Shown: one piece after another, positions 29,646-38,523 of the stretch
How the letters are laid out: the number at the start of each line of letters is the position of its first letter
Position numbering within the stretch: the first letter of the stretch is position 1
Origin: Sphingomonas lacusdianchii
Lineage (GTDB): Bacteria > Pseudomonadota > Alphaproteobacteria > Sphingomonadales > Sphingomonadaceae
Assembly: GCF_022664395.1 (NCBI RefSeq)
Contig: NZ_JAKRET010000014.1
Coordinates: 1-64,000, forward strand
Reading direction: 5' to 3'
DNA: 64,000 nucleotides
Made by a program: the position numbers and the translations under genes
Notes under the pieces: model-generated
Told to the model about the DNA's origin: nothing
What the model saw: only the letters and a program-made list of their open reading frames with translations
Databases searched by the model: none

Positions 29646-31130
29646 ATGTTGCGCCGAACCGCCTTACCTGGCCTCGCGTTGCTGGCGAGTGCCTGTACCA
29701 CCGGACCCGCCTATCGCGCGCCGGTCGATGCCGCGCTGGGCGTGCCGTCCACCTTCTCGGTGGCGCGGACGCAGGCCCCCCGCGAGGACCTGACGCGCTG
29801 GTGGGCGCGGTTCGACGATCCGTTGCTCGGGCAACTGGTTGACCGTGCCGCCGCCGACAATCTGGATGTCGTGCAGGCCGTCGCACGGCTGCGACAGGCG
29901 CGCGAGCAGCTGGTGCAGAGCCGGGCGTCGCTCTTCCCGCAACTTTCCGCCTCGGGCAGCTATTCGCGCCTCGAAGTGCTGCGCGGCGGCGGCGGCACCA
30001 CGACCCTGCCCGACGGCACCATCGTCCAGCGCAATATCGGCGCATCGGACAGTTTCTCGGTCGGCGGCGATGCGCGCTATACCGCCGACCTCTTCGGCGG
30101 CGTCCGCAGCGGCATCGCCGCGAGCCGGGCGCAGTTCGATGCCACCCGCTACGACTATGCGACCGTTTTGCTGTCGGTCCAGTCGGAGATCGCGCGCAAC
30201 TATTTGACCGCACGGCTTGCGCAGGCGCAGCTTGCCAATGCCCGGGCGTCGATCGCGTTGCAGGACGATAATCTGGAGATTGCCGGTTTCCGGGTGCAGG
30301 CCGGTCTCGTCTCGTCGCTCGACGTCGAACAAGCCCGCACCGCCCGCGCGCAGACCGCCGCGCAATTGCCGCAGATCGAGGCGAGCTATGCCGCCGCCGT
30401 CGCGCGTCTGGGCGTGCTGACCGGGCAGGCACCCGGCGCGCTGCGGACCGCGATGGCGCGGGCTGCGGCGATCCCGACCGCCGATGCGCGGATCGGCACC
30501 GGCATTCCCGCCGACACGCTGCGGCTGCGCCCCGACGTGCTGGCCGCCGAGCGCAACCTCGCCGCCGCCGTCGCGCAGATCGGCGTGGCGACCGCGCAAC
30601 TCTATCCCGCGCTCAGTCTGGGCGGGACGGTCGATACCAATGCGACGTCGTTCGGCGCGCTGACCGACATCATCAACGGCCGCCTGTTCGCGTCGATCGC
30701 GCAGACCATCTTCGACGGAGGGCGGCTGCGCGCGCAGGTACGCGGACAGCGCGCCGCCGCCGATGCCGCCTTCGCCGCGTATAAGCAGACGGTGCTGACC
30801 GCGCTGGAGGACGTCGAGAATGCGATCGTCTCGCTCGACAGCGCCACCGCGCGCGAGCGGGAATTCACCGTCGCCGCCGACGCCGCGCGCAATTTCGCGC
30901 TGCTCTCCCGGCTGCAATATCGATCGGGCCTGACCGACTTCACCACGCTCAACCAAGCGGAATCGTCGCTGTTGTCGGCGCAGAACGGGCTAGTGCAGGC
31001 GCGGGCCGATCGCGCGACCGCGCTGGTGCAATTGATGACCGCGATGGGCGGCGGATGGAGCGACGCCGCCATCCCCGACCCCGTCACCGCCCCGACCCCC
31101 GACCGCGCCGTATATAGCAAGGACCGCTGA
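29646..31130 (+). CDS. TolC/NodT-family outer-membrane efflux lipoprotein
   Basis: 494 residues. The N-terminal MLRRTALPGLALLASAC ends in a lipoprotein cleavage site, and CTTGPAYRAP is typical of NodT-family outer-membrane factors. Two OEP coiled-coil repeats follow. The start ATG 29646 is chosen for the signal sequence; the frame is open further upstream. It is the first gene of a four-gene exporter operon and its TGA overlaps the ATG of the adaptor gene (TGATG). Confidence 0.9.
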   Translation: MLRRTALPGLALLASACTTGPAYRAPVDAALGVPSTFSVARTQAPREDLTRWWARFDDPLLGQLVDRAAADNLDVVQAVARLRQAREQLVQSRASLFPQLSASGSYSRLEVLRGGGGTTTLPDGTIVQRNIGASDSFSVGGDARYTADLFGGVRSGIAASRAQFDATRYDYATVLLSVQSEIARNYLTARLAQAQLANARASIALQDDNLEIAGFRVQAGLVSSLDVEQARTARAQTAAQLPQIEASYAAAVARLGVLTGQAPGALRTAMARAAAIPTADARIGTGIPADTLRLRPDVLAAERNLAAAVAQIGVATAQLYPALSLGGTVDTNATSFGALTDIINGRLFASIAQTIFDGGRLRAQVRGQRAAADAAFAAYKQTVLTALEDVENAIVSLDSATAREREFTVAADAARNFALLSRLQYRSGLTDFTTLNQAESSLLSAQNGLVQARADRATALVQLMTAMGGGWSDAAIPDPVTAPTPDRAVYSKDR

Positions 31131-32501
31131 TGGCCGATCCGACCGACCCCGATCTTGACCAGTTCCTGCGTGTGAAAGCGCAACCGCGCTGGCGCAAATG
31201 GCTGAAATGGGCGCTGATCGCGCTGGGCGTGGTGCTGATCGGCCTTGCGGTGCGCAGCTGCGTGAAGGGCGACGACGCGCCGAAATATGCGACGAGCGTG
31301 ATCGCACAGGCGCCGCTGACCGTCACCGTCTCCGCCACCGGCAAGCTGGCCCCGACCAATCAGGTCGAGGTCGGATCGCAGCTGTCGGGCCTCGTCACGC
31401 AGGTCGTCGCCGACGTCAACGATCGCGTCCGTGCCGGGCAGCCGCTGGCGCTGATCGATCCCGAACAGCTCGACGACGCGATCCGGCAGGGGCAGGCGCA
31501 GGTCAGCGCCAATCAGGCACAGGTCGCGACTGCACAGGCGACCTTGTCCGAAGCCCGCGCCCAGTTGCAGCGACTGGAAGAAGTCCGTCGCCTGTCGGGT
31601 GGGCGCGTCCCGTCCGCAACCGAACTCCAGACGCAACAGGCGGCGGTGCAGCGCGCCGAAGCGGGCGTGCGACAGGCGCAGTCGAACGTCGTCGCCGCCC
31701 GCGCGCAGCTCAATTCCAGCCAAACACAGCGCTATCGCGCGATCATCCGCTCGCCGGTCAACGGGGTGGTGCTGGCGCGGCAGGTCGAACCCGGCCAGAC
31801 CGTCGCAGCATCGTTCAATACCCCGACATTGTTCGTCATCGCCGAGGATCTGAGCCAGATGAAGCTCGAGGTCGCGATCGACGAAGCGGATGTCGGACAG
31901 GTCAAGGACGGCCAGCGCGCCGACTTCACCGTCGATGCTTTCCCCGGGGAAACTTTCCCCGCGAAGATCACCCGTGTCGATCTCGGCTCCAACCTGTCGT
32001 CGCAATCGTCGTCGACGACCAGCACGACCAGCGCGGCGAGCACCACCGGACAGGTCGTGTCCTATGCCGCGACGCTGTCGGTGGCCAATCCGGACCTGAA
32101 GCTGCGCCCCGGTATGACCGCGACCGCAGAGATCGTGACGCTGGAACGGCCGCGCGCGCTGCTGATCCCCGACGCGGCGCTGCGCTTCCGCCCGCAGGAC
32201 AGCGACGCCTCGGCCGGTGGCGGCGGCCTTGCCGGCGCGTTCGGCCCGCCGCGCAGGCGGCGCGACGGCGGCGCGGGCAAGGCGGCGACGATCGGGCGCG
32301 GGTCGCAACAGACCGTCTATATCCTCGGCGACGACGGCAAGCCGCAGGCCGTCCAGATCACCACCGGCAACAGCAACGGCGCGATGACCGAAGTCACCGG
32401 CGGCGGCTTGCGCGCCGGCATGAAGGTCATCACCGCGCAACTGGCCGACCCGAGCGGCAGGAGCAGCAAGGGCGGCGCATCGAAGGGCGGCGGGGGTCCG
32501 C

Positions 32502-32512
<11 letters not shown>
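31130..32512 (+). CDS. macA: MacA/HlyD-family periplasmic adaptor
   Basis: 460 residues. One N-terminal transmembrane helix (about 25-42) anchors it. Lipoyl and barrel halves flank a coiled-coil hairpin (about 115-200). The conserved SATGKLAPTNQVEVGSQLSG motif marks the MacA type. It connects the MacB ABC transporter to the TolC-like factor. The C-terminal tail (about 440-460) is rich in Gly, Ser and Lys. The next gene starts 11 bases before this stop. Confidence 0.92.
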
Positions 32513-33221
<709 letters not shown>

Positions 33222-33242
33222 CTAACCTTTACCTTACAAACC

Positions 33243-33387
33243 CGTTTGGTTCGAGCAGCTTCGAGCCTGTCGAGAAGCGTCCGTCGAGAACGCCCCGCCC
33301 CGGACGTAACCTACATGGGTCGCCCCAGCGGAACCCCGTTCTCGACACGCGCTTTCGACAAGCTCGATCGCTGCTCGAACCAAACGG
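33243..33387. repeat. Palindromic intergenic repeat, copy 2, inside the exporter operon
   Basis: Arms of about 50 bases (33243-33292 and 33338-33387) are imperfect inverted copies (CGTTTGGTTCGAGCAGC and its counterpart) around a 45-base spacer. It shares the GAGCCTGTCGA core with the element at 20824. It sits between the ATPase and permease genes, so the hairpin may modulate expression of the downstream genes or stabilise mRNA. Confidence 0.8.
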
Positions 33388-33417
33388 ATATGTCCGGGAT
33401 AAGGGAAGGATAACCGG

Positions 33418-34626
33418 ATGCTAGGCACCACCTTCCTCCTCGCGATCCGCTCGATCCTGCGCCACAAGCTGCGTTCGTTCCTGACCACGCTCGGCATCAT
33501 CATCGGCGTCGCGGCAGTCGTCACCATCTCGACGCTGGGGCAGGCGACGACCAGCGCGGTCCAGTCGAACATCGCCAGCCTCGGTAGCAACATCCTGCAG
33601 GTCCGCCCGGGACAGGGCTTCGGTCGCGGCGGCGGGGGACCACGCCCGCCCGATTTCGACGAAGCCGATGTCGAGGCGATCCGCGACCAGATCGCCGGCG
33701 TCACCGCCGTCGCCCCGCAGGCGCAATCGACCGCCACCGCCATCTATAACGGCGCCAACTGGTCGACGACGATCAACGGCACCACCAACGCCTATTTCAC
33801 CGTCCAGCCATGGCCGTTGGTGTCGGGCCGCACCTTCTCGCCCGAAGAGGAAGCGGCGGGCAAGGCGGTGTGCATCATCGGCAATACCGTGCGCACCAAT
33901 TTGTTCGGCGGCGGCGAGGCGGTCGGATCGCGCTTCCGCATCGGCAATGTCAGTTGCGACGTGATCGGCACGCTCAGCACGCGCGGACAGGCGGGGTTCG
34001 GCGGCGATCAGGACGATGTCGTCATCATGCCGATCAAGACGGTGCAGCGCCGCTTCACCGGGACGCGCGACATCCGCCTGATGCTGGTCGGGGTCAATCC
34101 CGCCTATGACGGCGCGCAGGTCCAGCAATCGCTGACCCAGCTCTTGCGCGAACGCCGCAACATCTCCGGCGGGAAAGAGGATGATTTCAACATCTTCGAC
34201 ACCGCGCAAATCTCCGCCACCATCACCAGCACCACGACGCTGCTGACCACGATCGTGTCGGCGGTGGCGGCGATCAGCCTGTTGGTTGGTGGGATCGGGA
34301 TCATGAACATCATGCTGGTGTCGGTGACCGAACGCACCCGCGAGATCGGCATCCGCCTCGCCATCGGCGCGGTCGCGTCCGAAGTGCTGATGCAGTTTCT
34401 GGTCGAGGCGGTGGCCCTGTCCTGTCTCGGGGGACTGATCGGGCTGCTGATCGCGCAGGCCGCCGTCGCCGGCTTGTCGATCGCCAGCGACCTGCCCTTC
34501 CTGTTCGTGCCGCAGGTCAATGCGCTGGCGTTCGGCGTGTCGGCGCTGATCGGGGTCGTGTTCGGCTATTTCCCCGCCCGCCGCGCCGCCTCGCTCAACC
34601 CCATCGACGCGCTTCGCCACGAATGA
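33418..34626 (+). CDS. MacB/FtsX-type ABC transporter permease
   Basis: 402 residues. One N-terminal transmembrane helix (about 20-42) and three C-terminal helices (about 285-390) flank a large periplasmic domain, the FtsX/MacB layout. The segment VGGIGIMNIMLVSVTERTREIGI is a family signature. A GGGAAGGA ribosome binding site precedes the ATG. It partners with the upstream ATPase to move a lipid, peptide or antibiotic to the MacA-TolC conduit. It overlaps the msrA start by four bases. Confidence 0.92.
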   Translation: MLGTTFLLAIRSILRHKLRSFLTTLGIIIGVAAVVTISTLGQATTSAVQSNIASLGSNILQVRPGQGFGRGGGGPRPPDFDEADVEAIRDQIAGVTAVAPQAQSTATAIYNGANWSTTINGTTNAYFTVQPWPLVSGRTFSPEEEAAGKAVCIIGNTVRTNLFGGGEAVGSRFRIGNVSCDVIGTLSTRGQAGFGGDQDDVVIMPIKTVQRRFTGTRDIRLMLVGVNPAYDGAQVQQSLTQLLRERRNISGGKEDDFNIFDTAQISATITSTTTLLTTIVSAVAAISLLVGGIGIMNIMLVSVTERTREIGIRLAIGAVASEVLMQFLVEAVALSCLGGLIGLLIAQAAVAGLSIASDLPFLFVPQVNALAFGVSALIGVVFGYFPARRAASLNPIDALRHE

Positions 34627-35108
34627 TGCGGATCGGTCTGGGCGGGGGCTGCCATTGGTGTACCGAGGGCGTCGTGCAGGCGCTGCGCGGTGTCGAGACG
34701 GTCGAGCAGGGGTTCCTCCGCGCCGATCCGCCGTCGGACGCATGGGCAGAAGGGGTGGTCGCGATCTTCGACCCCGCCATTCTGCCGCTCGACACGCTGA
34801 TCGAGATCCATCTGCGCACCCATTCGGGTGGCGGGGGCTATTCGCCGAATGGCCGCTATCGCAGCGCCGTCCATGTCTGCGAAGCCGGCCAGGCGGACGT
34901 GGCGCAGGCGGTCATCACCCGCGTCGCCGCCGAACGCGGCGAGGCGGCACCGACGCTCATCCTGCCCTTTCGCGACTTCACCCCGTCGGAGGATCGCTAC
35001 CAGGATTACTACCGGACCGACCCGAACCGCCCCTTCTGCCGCCGCTATATCGACCCCAAGCTCGATTTTCTCCGCGCACAATTCGCCAATATGGTCCGCA
35101 GCGGATAG
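34623..35108 (+). CDS. msrA: Peptide-methionine (S)-S-oxide reductase (MsrA)
   Basis: 161 residues. The active-site Cys lies in GGGCHWCTEG, where most members have GCFW; Phe is replaced by His. THSGGGG and PNGRYRSAV loops and the C-terminal YQDYYRTDPNRPFCRRYIDP match MsrA. It starts at ATG 34623, overlapping the permease stop (ATGATG), so it is coupled to the exporter operon. It repairs oxidised methionine in the cytosol; no signal peptide is present. Confidence 0.85.
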   Translation: MMRIGLGGGCHWCTEGVVQALRGVETVEQGFLRADPPSDAWAEGVVAIFDPAILPLDTLIEIHLRTHSGGGGYSPNGRYRSAVHVCEAGQADVAQAVITRVAAERGEAAPTLILPFRDFTPSEDRYQDYYRTDPNRPFCRRYIDPKLDFLRAQFANMVRSG

Positions 35109-35212
35109 ACGTTCCCAAAGTATGGGAGTTTTCACCGCTCTTTAGTGGCAAATCACACGAACTACTCCTGCCGCAAACCGCAAACCCACGCAATTCCGCC
35201 GTTTTTCAGAAC

Positions 35213-35228
35213 TGGCACGGTCGCTGCA
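35213..35228 (+). promoter_or_regulatory. Candidate sigma-54 promoter (-24/-12)
   Basis: TGGCACGGTCGCTGCA has the TGGCAC element and TGC with GG and GC ten bases apart, matching the sigma-54 consensus TGGCACG-N4-TTGCW at all but one consensus position. Expected transcription starts near 35239, giving a 40-base leader for the secreted protein at 35279. It is inferred from consensus alone. Confidence 0.55.
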
Positions 35229-35278
35229 AAGTAGCTGGCAACCCCGGAACGCACCGGATTGTACAGGGAGACAGCATC

Positions 35279-35581
35279 ATGACCGCCATCCGTTTCGCCA
35301 CTTCGATCGTCCTCGGCCTCGTCGCCGCCACCGCCGCGCAGGCCGCCGAACCCAATGCCGCCCCGGCATCCAGCCCCGTCGCCGCCAGCATGTCGGCCCT
35401 GCCGCTGACCGTCACGCTCGCCGCCGGCCCCGCCGCTGTCGCCTACAAGGCGGCACCCAATGCCCGCTACTGCTTCCGCGTCGAACGCACCGGCTCGCAC
35501 ATCGCGCCGCGCATGTGCAAGACCCGCACCGACTGGCAGGCCGCCGGCGTCGATCTCGACGCGGCACTCGCCGGCCGCTGA
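35279..35581 (+). CDS. Small secreted protein with two-cysteine motif
   Basis: 100 residues with a signal peptide (about 1-22, AAQA). The C-terminal part YCFRVERTGSHIAPRMC carries two cysteines spaced around a TGS motif and then KTRTDWQAAG. The same C..-TGS-..C..-TR-.-W pattern occurs in many small periplasmic proteins of sphingomonads, but no function is known to me. AGGGAGA precedes the ATG. A sigma-54-like promoter lies just upstream and a terminator just downstream. Confidence 0.75.
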   Translation: MTAIRFATSIVLGLVAATAAQAAEPNAAPASSPVAASMSALPLTVTLAAGPAAVAYKAAPNARYCFRVERTGSHIAPRMCKTRTDWQAAGVDLDAALAGR

Positions 35582-35587
35582 CCGACC

Positions 35588-35623
35588 GGTGTCGCCGCCG
35601 GGCATCGCACCGGCGGCGACACC
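35588..35623. terminator. Bidirectional hairpin terminator
   Basis: A perfect 14-bp stem GGTGTCGCCGCCGG / CCGGCGGCGACACC encloses an 8-base loop. It lies between the convergent genes ending at 35581 and 35624, so it can serve both. No strong T-run follows. Confidence 0.75.
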
Positions 35624-35878
35624 CTATTCCTCGACCAGCGGCACGACCTCGAACGCATAATCCCGCCAACCGCGTTGCCGGGCGGCGTCCTGCGTCGCGA
35701 TCCGCTTGCCATTGGCTTCCTTCAGCGACGCGGCATGGCCCCAGAACACCTCGGTCCTGCCGTTTTCCAGCGTCGCGACGATCCGCCAGAAATGGGTGAA
35801 CGGCGCGCCGGTCGGGCCGATCGTCTTGACACAGCCATCGGCCATCGTCGCGGTCAGGATACGCTTCTTGCGAGCCAT
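35624..35878 (-). CDS. Hypothetical small protein, 84 residues
   Basis: Residues MARKKRILTATMADGCVKTI at the start, then a compact alpha/beta pattern with FWRIVATLENGRTEVFWGHA. No signal peptide or membrane helix is seen. I do not recognise the family. The ATG at 35878 is chosen because the upstream 36 residues look like untranslated sequence. It may be cytoplasmic. Confidence 0.55.
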   Translation of the reverse strand: MARKKRILTATMADGCVKTIGPTGAPFTHFWRIVATLENGRTEVFWGHAASLKEANGKRIATQDAARQRGWRDYAFEVVPLVEE

Positions 35879-36051
35879 CGCCGCCGCATAGCCGCCGCGC
35901 GTCCCGTCGTCACGCTTGCCGACACACCGACGCCGATCGAGCCGACCCCACGCCGACACGACGGGCTTTTGGGCGAATTCGAACAAAGCGCCGGATCTAC
36001 CGCAACTTGCCCGGTCGCGATCCGTTGGCGTTCCGAACGATGAGGAATGCC

Positions 36052-38139
36052 ATGACCGACCTATCGACGCGCAATCCCGGCAACGGCGGCGAAACGCATC
36101 AGACGACCGATGCCGATCACCCGGTGCTGACCACCAACCACGGAACCCCGATTTCTGACAACCAGAACCAGTTGAAGGCAGGCGCGCGCGGCCCCGTGCT
36201 GATCGAGGACGAAGTCTTCCGCGAGAAGATGAACCATTTCGATCACGAACGCATTCCCGAACGCATCGTCCATGCCCGGGGCAGCGCGGCGCATGGCTAT
36301 TTCGAATGCACCGACAGCCTGGCCGACATCACCGTCGCTGACCTGTTCCAGAAAAAGGGGCAGCGCACCGACGTGTTCGTCCGCTTCTCGACGGTCGCGG
36401 GCGGATCGGGATCGGTCGACACCCCGCGCGACGTGCGCGGCTTCGCGGTGAAATTCTACACGCGCGAAGGCAATTGGGATCTGGTCGGCAACAACATTCC
36501 CGTCTTCTTCATCCAGGATGCGATCAAGTTCCCCGACCTGATCCACGCCGCCAAGATGGAGGCGGATCGCGGCTATCCGCAGGCGGCGACCGCGCACGAC
36601 ACCTTCTGGGACTTCATCTCGCTGATGCCCGAAGCGACCCATATGATCATGTGGGCGATGTCCGACCGGACGCTACCGCGCACCTTCGCGAACATGGAGG
36701 GGTTCGGCGTCCACACCTTCCGCTTCATCAACAAGGAAGGCAAGTCGACCTTCGTCAAGTTCCACTGGAAGCCCAAGGCGGGGCTCGCCTCGACGATCTG
36801 GGACGAGACGGTCAAGATCGCCGGCGCCGACCCCGATTTCCAGCGCCGCGACCTGTTCGAACGGATCGACCGCGGCGATTTCCCGGAATGGGAACTGGGC
36901 GTACAGCTGTTCGACGAGGAGTTTGCGAACAGCCTGCCCTATGACGTCCTCGACGCGACCAAGATCATCCCGGAGGAAGTGCTGCCGGTCCGCATCGTTG
37001 GGCGGATGGTGCTCGACCGCTATCCGGACAATTTCTTCGCCGAAACCGAACAGGCCGCGTTCGTGCCGAGCCATGTCGTCCCCGGCATCGGTTTCTCGAA
37101 CGACCCGCTGCTGCAGGGCCGCCTGTTCAGCTATACCGACACGCAATTGTCGCGTCTGGGTTCGGTCAATTTCCACCAGTTGCCGATCAACAGCGCCAAG
37201 GGCCGCGCCGCCGCGGCGGGCTGCCCGTTCATGAACCAGCAGCGCGACGGTCATATGCAGATGGCCGTGCCCAAGGGCCGCGCCAATTACGAACCGAACA
37301 GCCTCGCCAAGGCCGGCGAGGAAGCGGGCGCACGCGAGGATGCCGAAAAGGGCTACAAGACCTTCCCGTCCGAGGAACACGGCCAGAAGCTGCGCATCCG
37401 CCCCGAAAGCTTCGCCGACCATTACAGCCAGGCACGGCTGTTCTTCCGGTCGATGGACCCGGCCGAACAGGCGCACATCGCCTCCGCGCTCGTGTTCGAA
37501 CTGTCGAAAGTCAGCCTCGAACATATCCGCACGGCGATGCTCGCCAATCTGCGCAACGTCGATGAAGGACTGGCGAGCCGCGTCGCCGACGGGCTGGCGA
37601 TGGACCTGCCCGAAGCGTCGCCGACCGCCGCCCCGGTACAGGACATGGACCCGTCGCCGGCGCTGCGCATCATTCGCGGGCCGCTCGAAAAACATACGCT
37701 CGAGGGGCGCACCGTCGGCATCCTGATCGCCGACGGTACCGATGCCGGCGACCTGAAGACGCTGAAGGACGCGGTGAAGGCCGCTGGCGGCCATGCGATG
37801 ACGATCGCACCGAAAGTCGGCAAGGTACCGCTGTCTGATGGTTCGACCATCGCCGCCGATGCCCAACTCTTCGGCCAGCCCTCGGTCACCGTCGACGCCT
37901 GTGCGGTGATCCTGTCGGACGAGGCCGCGCAGAAGCTGACCAAGGAAGGCGCCGCCATCCAGTGGGTGATGGACGCATTCGGCCATCTGAAGGCGATCGG
38001 CCATAATGCCGCCGCCAGGCCGCTGCTCGACAAGGCCGGGGTCGAACCCGACGAAGGGGTCACCGACCTCGCCGGCTTCGTCGACGCCGCCAAGCAGCGC
38101 TATTGGGACCGCGAACCGAAGGTCCGTACCCTCGCGTGA
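36052..38139 (+). CDS. katE: Large-subunit (clade 2) catalase KatE-like
   Basis: 695 residues. The catalytic His is H74 in ERIVHARGSAAHGYF, and the distal Asn lies in LVGNNIPVFF. The proximal Tyr is in the RIVGRMVLDRYPDNFFAE region. The C-terminal 150 residues are the DJ-1/flavodoxin-like domain (RTVGILIADGTDAGDL) that defines clade 2. It decomposes hydrogen peroxide in the cytoplasm. A GAGGAA site precedes ATG 36052. Confidence 0.96.
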   Translation: MTDLSTRNPGNGGETHQTTDADHPVLTTNHGTPISDNQNQLKAGARGPVLIEDEVFREKMNHFDHERIPERIVHARGSAAHGYFECTDSLADITVADLFQKKGQRTDVFVRFSTVAGGSGSVDTPRDVRGFAVKFYTREGNWDLVGNNIPVFFIQDAIKFPDLIHAAKMEADRGYPQAATAHDTFWDFISLMPEATHMIMWAMSDRTLPRTFANMEGFGVHTFRFINKEGKSTFVKFHWKPKAGLASTIWDETVKIAGADPDFQRRDLFERIDRGDFPEWELGVQLFDEEFANSLPYDVLDATKIIPEEVLPVRIVGRMVLDRYPDNFFAETEQAAFVPSHVVPGIGFSNDPLLQGRLFSYTDTQLSRLGSVNFHQLPINSAKGRAAAAGCPFMNQQRDGHMQMAVPKGRANYEPNSLAKAGEEAGAREDAEKGYKTFPSEEHGQKLRIRPESFADHYSQARLFFRSMDPAEQAHIASALVFELSKVSLEHIRTAMLANLRNVDEGLASRVADGLAMDLPEASPTAAPVQDMDPSPALRIIRGPLEKHTLEGRTVGILIADGTDAGDLKTLKDAVKAAGGHAMTIAPKVGKVPLSDGSTIAADAQLFGQPSVTVDACAVILSDEAAQKLTKEGAAIQWVMDAFGHLKAIGHNAAARPLLDKAGVEPDEGVTDLAGFVDAAKQRYWDREPKVRTLA

Positions 38140-38145
38140 CGCATC

Positions 38146-38170
38146 GGGCCGGCGGTCACGCCGCCGGCCC
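38146..38170. terminator. Hairpin terminator after catalase
   Basis: GGGCCGGCGG and CCGCCGGCCC form a perfect 10-bp stem around TCACG, seven bases after the katE stop. No T-run follows. Confidence 0.7.
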
Positions 38171-38260
38171 GCATCGCGGTTGCGGGCGATATCGAGCCAT
38201 CGATCCGCATCGTGCGCAGGCCGACCGGCCGATATTCGTCAGGCGATGATTGCCACTTCA

Positions 38261-38523
38261 GGGCCGATCGACACTCAAGGTTCGCCATTCTTCCCTCTCC
38301 CCTGGGCAGGGGAGAGGGTTAGCGGAGCTTTCCAGCCTGCTGGCTAGCGCAGCTTGGGAGAGGGGTCGAGCGAGCCAAAGGCTCGCGCGCTCGCTTGCGC
38401 GAGCGCTTCACCCCTCACCCAGCTCCGACTAAGCCTTTGCTACGCAAAGACCAAGTCTGCGCAACCCTCTCCCCTCTACGAGGGGCGAGGGGAGGAAGGG
38501 CTTTTCTGAATGTCGATCCGGCC
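38261..38523. repeat. Intergenic repeat with terminal inverted repeats, copy 1 (MITE-like)
   Basis: The ends are inverted copies: GGGCCGATCGACACTCA at 38261-38277 and TGAATGTCGATCCGGCC at 38507-38523. The interior contains inverted CTCTCCCCT / AGGGGAGAG stretches and a GAGCGAGC-type palindrome. The right end contains the TAG stop of the GH31 gene. The same ends bound a different interior at 47951-48131. No transposase is encoded. Confidence 0.75.
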
